From Streptomyces olindensis (lineage in GTDB: Bacteria; Actinomycetota; Actinomycetes; Streptomycetales; Streptomycetaceae): 64,000 nt of DNA. The notes below the pieces were generated by a model. The model saw only the letters and a list, made by a program, of their open reading frames with translations. It did no database searches and had not been told where the DNA came from. Both the position numbers and the translations under genes were made by a program. This document shows, piece after piece, positions 40,734 to 48,653 of the stretch; positions within the stretch are counted from its first letter, which is position 1; each line of letters begins with the position of its first letter. The DNA lies in NCBI GenBank assembly GCA_000696115.1, contig JJOH01000015.1, positions 124,001-188,000 of the forward strand, in the 5' to 3' direction.

Positions 40734-41258
40734 TCAGGTCGCTGCCGGGGCAATGCGGTCGCAGAGGTTGTCCGTCGTCGCGTGGAGCAGGCGGACGTCC
40801 TTGTAGCCGGTGGGGCTGATGCGCATCGTGAAGACGCCGTCGACGATGTACAGGCCGCGGGGCAGGTTCCCCAGGCCCTCGCCCACGCCGACGAGCACCG
40901 GCCCGCGCACGGTCCAGGACTGCGAGCCGTCCCTCCCGTACTCGACGACGGCCGAGCCTCCGGCGTCGGCGTCGTAGAAGGCACCGGTCCCGGTGTTCGT
41001 GACGCGGACGACGAGATCGCCCTGGTAGGCGACGTGCCGGGCGGAACCGTCGGGGTGGGTGCCGAGCACGCGCCGCACCACCTCGTCGACGACCGGCTCA
41101 CCGTGGACGGGGAAGTCGCAGCGCGCGCCGGCGCCGACGTCCCACGGCGCGGAGGGAGCCGGCTCCCAGCCCGGGCCGGTCGCCGCGGACGCGGACGCGG
41201 GCTGCGCGGTGAAGAGGACGGCGGCGAGGGCCAGTGGTGCGAGGGCGGTTCGTCGCAT
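40734..41258 (-). CDS. Secreted hypothetical protein
   Basis: An exported protein of 174 residues with a clear signal peptide (MRRTALAPLALAAVLFTAQ, cleavage near ASASA). The mature part has two Cys (ARCDFPV and NLCDRI near the ends) that may form a disulfide closing a beta-rich fold (GDLVVRVTNTGTGAFYD, SAVVEYG, GVFTMRIS). No catalytic motif is evident. Similar small secreted proteins are common in Streptomyces without known function. It is divergent from the SARP gene. Confidence 0.85.
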   Translation of the reverse strand: MRRTALAPLALAAVLFTAQPASASAATGPGWEPAPSAPWDVGAGARCDFPVHGEPVVDEVVRRVLGTHPDGSARHVAYQGDLVVRVTNTGTGAFYDADAGGSAVVEYGRDGSQSWTVRGPVLVGVGEGLGNLPRGLYIVDGVFTMRISPTGYKDVRLLHATTDNLCDRIAPAAT

Positions 41259-41362
41259 GGTTCTCGGGTTCTCCTCGGACAGGCGGACGGGTCGTACGCC
41301 ACCCTCGCCCCCGCCGCTGACCAGAACCTCACCACCGGCCCCCGTTAGGCTGCCGGGCCATC

Positions 41363-42715
41363 ATGGAGTTCCAGCTGCTCGGTCCGTTCACCGCCCGTCA
41401 CGAGGGGCGGCAGGTGCCGCTGGGCAGCCGCCGCCAGGAGCGGTGCCTGCTGGCGGTCCTGTTGCTGCACGCGGGCCGTGCCGTCACGACCGAGCGCCTC
41501 ATCGACCTGCTGTGGGACGGCATGCCGCCGGCCTCCGCCCGCGCCACCGTGCACACCTACGTCGGCCGGCTCCGCGCCGCCCTGCGGCCGTACGAGGTGT
41601 CCGTCGAGACCCGGCACGACGGTTACGCCGTGGACCGGGGCCCGCATCGCATCGACGCGCGGGAGTTCACCGCACTCGTCGGGCAGGCGGCCGAGGCGGG
41701 CGACCCGGTGGAGCGGATCGGCCACTACGACCGGGCCCTCGCGCTGTGGCGCGGCCCGCTCCTCGCGGACGTCGCCGACGACCGGCTGCGCTCACGCCTC
41801 GGCAACGGGCTCGTCGAACTGCGGCTGTCCGCGGCGGAGCACCGGGCGGAGGCCCAGCTGACGACGGGTCTGCACGAGCGGGTCGTCGCCGAGGTGCCGC
41901 CGCTGCTCGATGAACACCCCACGCGGGAACGCCTGGTCGCCGCCGGGATGACCGCCCTGCACCGCGCGGGCCGCCGGGCCGAGGCGCTCCGCCTGTACGA
42001 CCGCACCCGCGCACTGCTGGCCGACCGGCTCGGCGTCGAGCCCGGGACCGACCTGCGCACGCTGCACGCCCGCATGCTGCGCAGCGACCCACGCCTGGAC
42101 CGGCCGCCCGGACCCGTCTACGCGGTACGGGTCGACGACCAGTGGCTGCCGTGGAGCACGGGCGGCCACCCGGCGCTGGAGTTCTGCAACACCTACGCGG
42201 GCTGGGGCGGGGAGCGGCTGCCCGGGTCGGACTGGCTGCGGGGCTACGCCACGCTCGCCGTCTGGGCCGGACACCTGGACCTGATCGAGGAGCGGCACGT
42301 CGTCCGGCTGCGCGAGCGGGCCCGACGGCAGCCGGAGGAGGCCGCCGCCGCGCTGGACGAGGCCCGGCGCTTCCGTACGGACCTGTACGCCTGCCTGACC
42401 GACCCGCAGGACGGCCGCGCCTTCAGGGCGGTGGCCGAGGTGGTGGAGGAGGCCGCGCGGCTCTCGGTCTTCACCCGGGGCGAGGACGGGCTCGCGCGCT
42501 GGCAGCCGTCGCCGTCGGCCGGGCTGCGGCTGCCCCTGTGCGCGGTGGCCCGCACGGCGGGCGAACTGCTCGCCGACGCCCGCCGCTTCACCCTGCGCAG
42601 CTGCCCGAGCCCCGACTGCGGCTGGCTGTTCCTCGACGAGCGGGGGCGGCGCAGATGGTGCAGCCTGGCGACGTGCGGCAACCGGCGCACCTCCGTTCGG
42701 GACGCCGGTGGGTGA
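41363..42715 (+). CDS. SARP regulator fused to a CGNR zinc-finger module
   Basis: A 450-residue regulator. Residues 1-90 are an OmpR-type winged HTH (MEFQLLGPFTARHEG, GSRRQERCLLAVLLLHAGRAV, TVHTYVGRLRAAL). Residues about 97-245 are the BTAD domain (IDAREFTALVGQAAEAGDP, GVEPGTDLRTLHARML). Together these are a complete SARP, normally an activator of antibiotic genes. Residues about 270-450 form an ABATE domain and CGNR finger (LEFCNTYAGWGG, SCPSPDCGWLFLDERGRRRWC, TCGNRR), which is a second DNA- or ligand-binding module. This fusion is uncommon. ATG 41363. Confidence 0.92.
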   Translation: MEFQLLGPFTARHEGRQVPLGSRRQERCLLAVLLLHAGRAVTTERLIDLLWDGMPPASARATVHTYVGRLRAALRPYEVSVETRHDGYAVDRGPHRIDAREFTALVGQAAEAGDPVERIGHYDRALALWRGPLLADVADDRLRSRLGNGLVELRLSAAEHRAEAQLTTGLHERVVAEVPPLLDEHPTRERLVAAGMTALHRAGRRAEALRLYDRTRALLADRLGVEPGTDLRTLHARMLRSDPRLDRPPGPVYAVRVDDQWLPWSTGGHPALEFCNTYAGWGGERLPGSDWLRGYATLAVWAGHLDLIEERHVVRLRERARRQPEEAAAALDEARRFRTDLYACLTDPQDGRAFRAVAEVVEEAARLSVFTRGEDGLARWQPSPSAGLRLPLCAVARTAGELLADARRFTLRSCPSPDCGWLFLDERGRRRWCSLATCGNRRTSVRDAGG

Positions 42716-42718
42716 TCC

Positions 42719-43678
42719 TCACCCGACGCTGAACCGTTGCGTCGCCGCCAGCACGGCGTCCGTCGTCGCGTCTCCCGACAGCCCGTGGCCCTCCCCGCCG
42801 ATCAGCACCAGTTCCGCGTCGGGCCACCGCTGGGCCAGCTGCCAGGCGATGTCCGGGGGTCCGCTGATGTCCATCCGGCCGTGGATCAGCACGCCGGGGA
42901 TGCCGGTGAGCCGGGGCGCGTCGCGCAGGAGCGCCCCGTCGTCCAGGAAGGCCGCGTGCCGCCAGTAGTGCGTGACGAGGCGGGCGAAGCGGAGGCGGAA
43001 GCGCGGGTCCTCGTAGCGCGGGTCGGGCTTGTGCCCCGGGTGGGTGGAGACGTGCACGTCCTCCCACCGGCACCACTCCCGCGCGGCCCGCTCCCGCACG
43101 GCCGGGTCGGGGTCGGCGAGCATCCGGGCGTACGCGTCCACCAGGCTGCCGTCGCGCTCCGCCTCCGGCACGGCGTCCCGGAACCGGGCCCACTCCTCGG
43201 GAAAGATCCGGCCCATGTCCCTGGTGACCCACTCGACTTCACGGCGCGTGGTGCTGGTGACGCTGAAGAGGACCATCTCGCTGACGCGCTCCGGGTGCCG
43301 CTCGGCGTAGGCCAGCGCGAGGGTCACGCCCCAGGAACCGCCGAGGACCAGCCAGCTGTCGATGCCGAGGTGGCGCCGCAGCAGTTCGATGTCGGAGATG
43401 AGGTGGTGCGTGGTGTTGGCGGCGAGCGAGGTCCGCGGATCGGCCGCGTCGGGCGTACTGCGCCCGCACCCGCGCTGGTCGAACAGCACGATCCGGTACG
43501 CCGCCGGGTCGAACAGCCGCCGCCAGAACGGCCCCGCGCCCGATCCCGGCCCGCCGTGCAGCACGAGCGCGGGCTTGCCGGCGGGGTTCCCGCAGGTCTC
43601 CCAGTGGACGCGGTTGCCGTCGCCGACGTCGAGCAGGCCGTGCTCGTACGGCTCGACGAGGGGATGGAGCCCAGACAT
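42719..43678 (-). CDS. pip: Proline iminopeptidase
   Basis: Cytoplasmic alpha/beta hydrolase of 319 residues (peptidase S33) that releases N-terminal proline. The oxyanion motif HGGPGSGAGPFWRRLFDP, the DQRGCGRSTP block and the nucleophile GGSWGVTLALAYAERHPE are classic for Pip. The catalytic Asp is in IHGRMDISGP and the His in GGEGHGLSGD. Start ATG 43678. The divergent MarR gene, with a perfect palindrome between, probably regulates it. Confidence 0.94.
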   Translation of the reverse strand: MSGLHPLVEPYEHGLLDVGDGNRVHWETCGNPAGKPALVLHGGPGSGAGPFWRRLFDPAAYRIVLFDQRGCGRSTPDAADPRTSLAANTTHHLISDIELLRRHLGIDSWLVLGGSWGVTLALAYAERHPERVSEMVLFSVTSTTRREVEWVTRDMGRIFPEEWARFRDAVPEAERDGSLVDAYARMLADPDPAVRERAAREWCRWEDVHVSTHPGHKPDPRYEDPRFRLRFARLVTHYWRHAAFLDDGALLRDAPRLTGIPGVLIHGRMDISGPPDIAWQLAQRWPDAELVLIGGEGHGLSGDATTDAVLAATQRFSVG

Positions 43679-43721
43679 AGGTGATGTACCTCCCCAAGTC
43701 GGTATGCCTGCCCGCGATATG

Positions 43722-43735
43722 TAACAGCGCTGTTA
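43722..43735. promoter_or_regulatory. MarR-type palindromic operator
   Basis: TAACAGCGCTGTTA is a perfect 14-bp palindrome in the 68-base pip/MarR divergent region, only 11 bases before the MarR start. Such a site fits autorepression by MarR. Confidence 0.75.
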
Positions 43736-43746
43736 GATTACCAACC

Positions 43747-44223
43747 ATGAACGGTCATCCGGATCCCGTCGCCGTGGGCACCCTGCTCCGCCACGTCCTC
43801 GAACTCCTCGACGGCGACGTGGCCAAGGTCTACGAGGAGCAGGGCCTCGCCGAGTACCGGCCCCGGTTCTCCCCGGTCGTACGGGCCCTCGTCGCCGAAG
43901 GCCCCCTCTCGGTACGCGACGTGGCCACCCGGCTGGGCGTCACCCACTCCGCCGCGAGCCAGACGGCCGCGCAGATGGCCCGCGCGGGCCTGGTCACCCA
44001 CGCCCCCGACCCCCGCGACGCCCGCCGCCGCCTCATCGACCTCACCCCCAAGGCCCGTGCCCTCCTGCCCCGGATCGAGGCGGAGTGGGAGGCCACGCGT
44101 GCGGCGATGGCCGAGTTGGACGCGGAGTTGTCGATGCCGCTGGCCGCGTTGCTGACGGAGGTGACGGAGGCGGTGGAGCGGCGGTCGTTCCGGGAGCGGG
44201 TGGTGGGGGCGTATCGGCTTTGA
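43747..44223 (+). CDS. MarR-family regulator
   Basis: A 158-residue winged-HTH regulator. PLSVRDVATRLGVTHSAASQTAAQMARAGL is the HTH region and HAPDPRDARRRLIDLTPKAR the wing, with helical dimerisation ends. ATG at 43747 has little leader space after the palindrome, so the mRNA may be leaderless. An upstream in-frame ATG at 43681 lies across the operator and is unlikely. Confidence 0.92.
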   Translation: MNGHPDPVAVGTLLRHVLELLDGDVAKVYEEQGLAEYRPRFSPVVRALVAEGPLSVRDVATRLGVTHSAASQTAAQMARAGLVTHAPDPRDARRRLIDLTPKARALLPRIEAEWEATRAAMAELDAELSMPLAALLTEVTEAVERRSFRERVVGAYRL

Positions 44224-44287
44224 GAGGGCTGGGCCTTGGAGTGACGGGAGTGCCAATCGCAGGGGGTCGGCAACCCGGCACCCGTGC

Positions 44288-45268
44288 TCAGGACCCGTTG
44301 ATGCCGGCCGCACCGACCCAGCGGTGATAGGCGTCCACATCGACGTTGCTCCCGCACAGGATGGTGACCACGTGCCGGCCGGCGAAGCGGTCGCGGTCTT
44401 CGAGGATCGCCGCGACGCCGAGCGCGGCCGACGGTTCGACGACGAGGCCGGCGTGGTCGAGGAGCATCCGCATACCGGCGATGATCGACGCCTCCTGGAC
44501 GAGGACGGCGTCGTCGGCGACCAGGAGGAGGTCGTCCAGGACGGCCGGGATGGGGTACCGGCCGGCGACGCCGTCGGCGATGGTGTCGGTCGAGTCGGTG
44601 GTGACGACGCGCCGCCGGTGCCACGAGTGGGTCAGCGCCGGTGCGCCCAGGGGCTGGACACAGATCACCTCGACCTCGGGCGCCATGGCCTTCACCACGT
44701 GACCCACGCCGGTGGCCAGCGCTCCGCCGCCGAGGGCGATCAGGACGGCGTCGAACGACGGCGTGGCGTCCACCAGTTCCAGGCCGATGGTCGCCGCTCC
44801 CTCGCAGGTCTCGATGTCCAGGCTGTCCTCGACCAGCCGGATGCCGTCGCGGCGCGCGATGGCCGCGGCCCGCTCGCGTGCCACCTCGTGGTCGCCGTCC
44901 ACGAGTTCCAGCGTGGCGCCCAGAGCGCGGATGCGGTCCAGCTTGGCCGTGGTCGCGAAGCGGGAGGCCACGACGGTGACGTCCAGCCCCCGGCCGCGCC
45001 CGGACCAGGCGAGGGCTTGGCCGAGGTTGCCCGCGCTGGCGCACACCACGGCCCGCGAGTCCTGGTCGACGAGCAGGCTCGCGACCACCTCGGTGCCGCG
45101 GGCCTTGAAGCTGCGGACCGGGTTCGCCGTTTCGAGCTTGATGCTCACCGCGCACCCGAGGCCGGGCTCCAGCGCCTCGCAGCGGTACAGCGGAGTGTCG
45201 AGGAAAACCGGGTCGATGACCCGGCGAGCCGCTCGGATCCGAGCGGTGTCGAGGCGCGTTTCCCGCAT
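44288..45268 (-). CDS. PLP-dependent threonine/serine dehydratase-like enzyme
   Basis: Fold-type II PLP enzyme of 326 residues. The Schiff-base Lys is in VRSFKARGTEVVAS near residue 55; the substrate loop is SAGNLGQALAW and the phosphate cradle is GGGALATGVG. The sequence has Ala-rich changes from classic IlvA and no ACT domain, so it may deaminate threonine, serine or a hydroxy-amino acid analogue. ATG 45268. No operon partners; a strong terminator lies upstream. Confidence 0.9.
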   Translation of the reverse strand: MRETRLDTARIRAARRVIDPVFLDTPLYRCEALEPGLGCAVSIKLETANPVRSFKARGTEVVASLLVDQDSRAVVCASAGNLGQALAWSGRGRGLDVTVVASRFATTAKLDRIRALGATLELVDGDHEVARERAAAIARRDGIRLVEDSLDIETCEGAATIGLELVDATPSFDAVLIALGGGALATGVGHVVKAMAPEVEVICVQPLGAPALTHSWHRRRVVTTDSTDTIADGVAGRYPIPAVLDDLLLVADDAVLVQEASIIAGMRMLLDHAGLVVEPSAALGVAAILEDRDRFAGRHVVTILCGSNVDVDAYHRWVGAAGINGS

Positions 45269-45342
45269 GACACGACAGCGTAGGGCCGTCGGCGCTGTTC
45301 CACGCGGTGCGTTCAGGTCCGAGGGCCGGGGAGCAGAAGCGG

Positions 45343-45372
45343 CAGAGGCCTCGGATCTCTCCGAGGCCTCTG
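45343..45372. terminator. Terminator after the L7/L12-like gene
   Basis: CAGAGGCCTCGGA (45343-45355) pairs perfectly with 45360-45372 around a TCTC loop, 56 bases past the end of the L7/L12-like gene on the minus strand. Confidence 0.8.
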
Positions 45373-45427
45373 TTCCTCACCTACCGGACCCTGTCCCGAA
45401 ATTCATTGGGCCCTGTCCGAACCGGCT

Positions 45428-45808
45428 TTACTGCGCGTCCAGTTGGGCGCTCAGTTCCGTGACGAGGTGGTACCCCCCGGCGAGATCGATGTCCGTCCGT
45501 TCCCTGAGCAGCTTGATCGCGGAGTCGCGGTGGCCACTGGCCAGCAAGTCGGTCATCTCGGCGACCAGCGGAGCGTCGAGGTGCCGTAGGGCGTCCAGCG
45601 CCTGGCTGTACGTGGTGGGCAGTGCCTGGCCCTGCGTGAGCAGGTCCAGGGCCACGGAGGCCGTGTCCAGGCCGAGGCCCGAGTCCTTGCGCAGGCGACG
45701 GACGGCTTTGGCGGTGCGCCCCTCACCCGCCAGTGCCTGCGCCTCCTGCTGCGCTCCCTGCTCGACGGGCGTGATCAGTGCGGTGGTACGTGCCTTGGTG
45801 CTCGTCAT
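45428..45808 (-). CDS. Small protein with two L7/L12 C-terminal-like repeats
   Basis: A 126-residue cytoplasmic protein without a signal. Two segments, KAVRRLRKDSGLGLDTASVA near residue 33 and SAIKLLRERTDIDLAGGYHL near residue 95, each match the helix pattern of the ribosomal L7/L12 C-terminal domain (A-I-K-x-x-R-x-x-T-G-L-x-L-x-x-A). The middle is helical. In other bacteria such domains outside ribosomes are of unknown role. It starts 12 bases after the stop of the secreted-protein gene, so the two form an operon. It might act as a partner or immunity protein; this is inference. Confidence 0.8.
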   Translation of the reverse strand: MTSTKARTTALITPVEQGAQQEAQALAGEGRTAKAVRRLRKDSGLGLDTASVALDLLTQGQALPTTYSQALDALRHLDAPLVAEMTDLLASGHRDSAIKLLRERTDIDLAGGYHLVTELSAQLDAQ

Positions 45809-45820
45809 GACGCCTCGCCC

Positions 45821-46366
45821 CTATCGGCAGTTCTTCTTGATCCCGTCGATCCCGAGTATCACCGAGGCCAGGCCGCCGAGCGTGGCGCCCAGTTCGCTGA
45901 TCTTCTCCTCGCCCTTGGAGACGCGGATGAGGAGGTAGGCGGCCTCCTTGACGGAACCGACCTTCTTGATGAACGCCTTCAGCTTCAGGATCTTCGCGAC
46001 GGGAACCGCGCCGCCGGCGATGGCGGCCGTGATGGACCCCACGCACTTGGCCGTCTGCCACCAGCCGAAGGCCATGCGCGGCTTCCCGGCGGGGAGGTGT
46101 TCGTCGAGGTAGGCCTGGACGGCTGCCTCTCCCTGCTGCTCGACGCCGGCGGGGATCCCCTCGATCACCTTCAGCATGGCGATGAGCTTCTGCCCTTCGG
46201 CCGCGTCCAGTTCCTCGGCGGCGGTCATGGGCTCGTCGGCGGCGACGACCGCTGCCGGGGCCGGGTTGCCGCGGTCGGCGGCCACGGCGGCCTGGCTCAG
46301 ACCCGTGCCCAGGATCGCGGCGGCGGTCAGCACGGCGGTGGCAGCGGTCAGTCTCTTGATCTTCAC
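45821..46366 (-). CDS. Secreted hypothetical protein with hydrophobic C-terminal module
   Basis: An exported protein of 181 residues. GTG 46366 follows GAGGGGA; the signal peptide ends near AAVAADR. An acidic propeptide-like stretch (DEPMTAAEELDAAEGQ) precedes a mature half rich in Gly, Ala, Ile and Lys (VGSITAAIAGGAVPVAKILK, LKAFIKKVGSVKEAAYLL, LASVILGIDGIKKNC). Two Cys (TAKCVG and KKNCR) could form a loop. The pattern of a cationic amphipathic tail resembles pore-forming bacteriocins, but no family is recognised. Operon with the L7/L12-like protein. Confidence 0.75.
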   Translation of the reverse strand: MKIKRLTAATAVLTAAAILGTGLSQAAVAADRGNPAPAAVVAADEPMTAAEELDAAEGQKLIAMLKVIEGIPAGVEQQGEAAVQAYLDEHLPAGKPRMAFGWWQTAKCVGSITAAIAGGAVPVAKILKLKAFIKKVGSVKEAAYLLIRVSKGEEKISELGATLGGLASVILGIDGIKKNCR

Positions 46367-46618
46367 GATGTTCCCCTCTTCGGTCTTGCGTCCAGTTGGT
46401 CATTCCTGGACCGGACCCGACGTCTCCCCTGGTCAGAGGGAGGCCGTGTCCCGCAAATGATCATTAACCCGCCCTTGCGGCAAGGCAAGGAATTTGAGCG
46501 GATTCTGAGGGACCCTCAGAGAGGAGCCCAACGGCCGCGGCCCGCCCGCCCCTTCCGGCGCAACCTCCCCTGACGGGACCGGCAGTCCGGTCACAGACCC
46601 CGGACAATCCACAGTTTC

Positions 46619-46628
46619 CTGAATTCAG
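46619..46628. promoter_or_regulatory. Candidate operator of the ArsR/CmtR gene
   Basis: CTGAATTCAG is a perfect 10-bp palindrome 22 bases before the CmtR-like start. Its position would block the promoter when the apo-repressor is bound. Confidence 0.5.
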
Positions 46629-46649
46629 CAATCCGTGTACTGTTGTCCC

Positions 46650-46985
46650 ATGCTGACCGTCGCCCCCGACATCGAGGTCCTCGCCCGGTTCGGGCGCGCC
46701 CTCGCCGACCCGATCCGCTGCCGCATCCTGCTGACCCTGCGCGACGCCCCCGCCTACCCCGCCGATCTCGCCGACGCCCTCGGCGTCTCCCGGACGCGGC
46801 TGTCGAACCACCTGGCGTGCCTGCGCGACTGCGGGCTGGTCGTCACCGTTCCCGTCGGGCGCCGCACCCGCTACGAACTCGCCGACGAACGCCTCGGTCA
46901 CGCCCTCGACGACCTGCGCACCGCCGTGGTGGCCGTCGAGACCGACCGCACCTGCCCGGACGCCGACGCGAAGGGCTGCTGCTGA
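46650..46985 (+). CDS. CmtR-like ArsR metal sensor
   Basis: ArsR/SmtB repressor of 111 residues. The HTH has ALGVSRTRLSNHLACLRDCGL, in which the Cys-x3-Cys on the recognition helix is the CmtR metal site that binds cadmium or lead; a further Cys in the C-terminal tail (TCPDADAKGCC) supplies the third ligand. ATG 46650 lies in a short leader after a palindrome. The next gene is a CDF exporter two bases away, so metal binding should derepress export. Confidence 0.92.
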   Translation: MLTVAPDIEVLARFGRALADPIRCRILLTLRDAPAYPADLADALGVSRTRLSNHLACLRDCGLVVTVPVGRRTRYELADERLGHALDDLRTAVVAVETDRTCPDADAKGCC

Positions 46986-46987
46986 GC

Positions 46988-47797
46988 ATGGCCGCCCCGG
47001 CTCCCCTCACACTCGGTCCCGGCCCGGCCCGCCGTGACGCGCTCACCCGCCGGATACGGCTCCTGGTCGCCGCGACCATCGCCTACAACGTCGTCGAGGC
47101 GATCGTCGCCCTCACCGCCGGTGCCCTCGCCTCCTCCACCGCGCTGATCGGCTTCGGCCTCGACTCCGTCATCGAGGTCTCCTCCGCCGCCGCGGTCGCC
47201 TGGCAGTTCTCCGCGGCCGACCACGCCGTGCGCGAGGCGCGCGAGAAGACCGCCCTGCGGATCATCGCCGTGTCGTTCGTCGCGCTCGCCGCGTACGTCG
47301 CCGTCGACGCCGTACAGGCGCTCACCGGTGACGGCGAGGCCGAGCGCTCCGTCCCGGGCATCGTGCTCGCCGCCCTGTCCCTCGCGGTGATGCCGTTCCT
47401 GTCCGCCGCGCAGCGCCGTGCCGGACGGGAACTCGGCTCCGCCTCCGCGGTCGCCGACTCCCGCCAGACCCTGCTGTGCACGTATCTGTCCGCCGTCCTC
47501 CTGGTCGGTCTCGTCCTCAACGCCACGCTCGGCTGGTCCTGGGCCGACCCGATCGCCGCCCTCGGGATCGCCGCCGTGGCGGTCAAGGAGGGGCGGGACG
47601 CCTGGCGCGGCGAGGGCTGCTGCGCCGCACCGCGCCAGGCGTCCGTCAGGGAGCCGGCCGCCGACTCGGGGGCCGCCAACGCGCGGGAGGACACTCAGGA
47701 AGGCACGCCGGAGGACGGCTGCGCGTGCCGTCCGGGCTGCTCGTGCTGCAACCCGGCCGGACGCCGCACGCGCCCCGCACCGACAGCGCGCCCCTGA
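46988..47797 (+). CDS. CDF-family cation exporter with Cys-rich tail
   Basis: Cation diffusion facilitator of 269 residues with about five to six membrane helices. The metal site acids are in GFGLDSVIEVSSAA (helix 2) and SWADPIAALGIAA (helix 5). The usual C-terminal cytoplasmic fold is replaced by a short tail with eight or more Cys (GEGCCAAP, then CACRPGCSCCNP), likely to bind soft metals before export. ATG 46988 follows the CmtR stop by two bases. It is the expected target of CmtR. Confidence 0.92.
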   Translation: MAAPAPLTLGPGPARRDALTRRIRLLVAATIAYNVVEAIVALTAGALASSTALIGFGLDSVIEVSSAAAVAWQFSAADHAVREAREKTALRIIAVSFVALAAYVAVDAVQALTGDGEAERSVPGIVLAALSLAVMPFLSAAQRRAGRELGSASAVADSRQTLLCTYLSAVLLVGLVLNATLGWSWADPIAALGIAAVAVKEGRDAWRGEGCCAAPRQASVREPAADSGAANAREDTQEGTPEDGCACRPGCSCCNPAGRRTRPAPTARP

Positions 47798-47824
47798 CCT
47801 TCGCGCACCTCAACGGGTCACCCG

Positions 47825-48319
47825 TCACCCATACAGCGCCACCCGCGGCAACACCGTCCCCTGCACCTCCGGCTGCACGGCAGTGACCCGGTACCGTTCC
47901 GTGAGCGTTTCCCCCGCGCCCAACGTCCGCCGCGCACCGATGAGTTCCGTGTACAGCGTCCCCGTTTGGCTGCCCACGGCCACGGGCTTCCAGCAGCCGT
48001 GCCCCGTGCGCCGCTCCACCGTGACGTCCGACGGTGTCAGGTACGGGCAGGTGTCGGGGGACAGCACCAGGAGCTGCGGGGCGACCGTCACCGGCGTCGG
48101 ACCGTCGTTGCGGTACGTGACCGTGAAGTCCCGGCTCCCCTCGGCCTGGAGCGGGCTCGGGGTCAGGTCGACGAAGTCGGTGGGTATGGCGGCCTCCCGC
48201 GTCTGCGACGTCGCGGGCGGCGGCGTGGCCGCCAGGGCGGGGCCGGCCGTGGTCAGGCCGATGGCGGCGACGGCGAGGGCCAGGAGGGTGAGCCTGAGAC
48301 GGCGGTTTCTGAACGGCAT
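47825..48319 (-). CDS. Secreted hypothetical protein
   Basis: An exported protein of 164 residues. The ATG at 48319, after GAAGGA, begins MPFRNRRLRLTLLALAVAA with cleavage after ALA near residue 30. The mature part is a single beta-sandwich (SRDFTVTYRNDGPTPVTVAP, RRTLGAGETLTERYRVTAV) with two Cys (DTCPY, GHGCWK). It resembles a CARDB/DUF11-type fold, not an enzyme. An open extension to 48508 has no signal. Confidence 0.82.
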   Translation of the reverse strand: MPFRNRRLRLTLLALAVAAIGLTTAGPALAATPPPATSQTREAAIPTDFVDLTPSPLQAEGSRDFTVTYRNDGPTPVTVAPQLLVLSPDTCPYLTPSDVTVERRTGHGCWKPVAVGSQTGTLYTELIGARRTLGAGETLTERYRVTAVQPEVQGTVLPRVALYG

Positions 48320-48653
48320 GTGCGTCGGTCCTTCGGATTCGCTCGGGCGAACTGGGGGTGCCTGCACGGCCCTTGACTGAAGGCGCTGCGGGGCCGCCGC
48401 GGTCATCGTAGGCAGTGGTGGAGCCGCCCGGATCAGCCATACGGCCGAGGCGGAAAACCGTCGCCGCCGCGTACGCTCCAGCCGTTCCGAAGGTGAACGG
48501 CTCGGCAACTACCGCCGGGTACCGCGGAGATGTGGTGGAAAGAGTCGCCGCAACAGGTCGCGCGCCCCGTCGGATTGGGCTAGACATGCGGCGGAACACG
48601 CCGGCATCAGGACGCGCCAGTCGGCGCATCCGCCCCAAGGGGGAACGGAAAGA
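48320..48653. other. Intergenic gap, no gene seen
   Basis: The divergent promoter region of the secreted protein and the secreted peptidase. GGGGGAACGGAAAG just before 48654 is the ribosome site of the latter. No RNA or reading frame was recognised. Confidence 0.5.
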
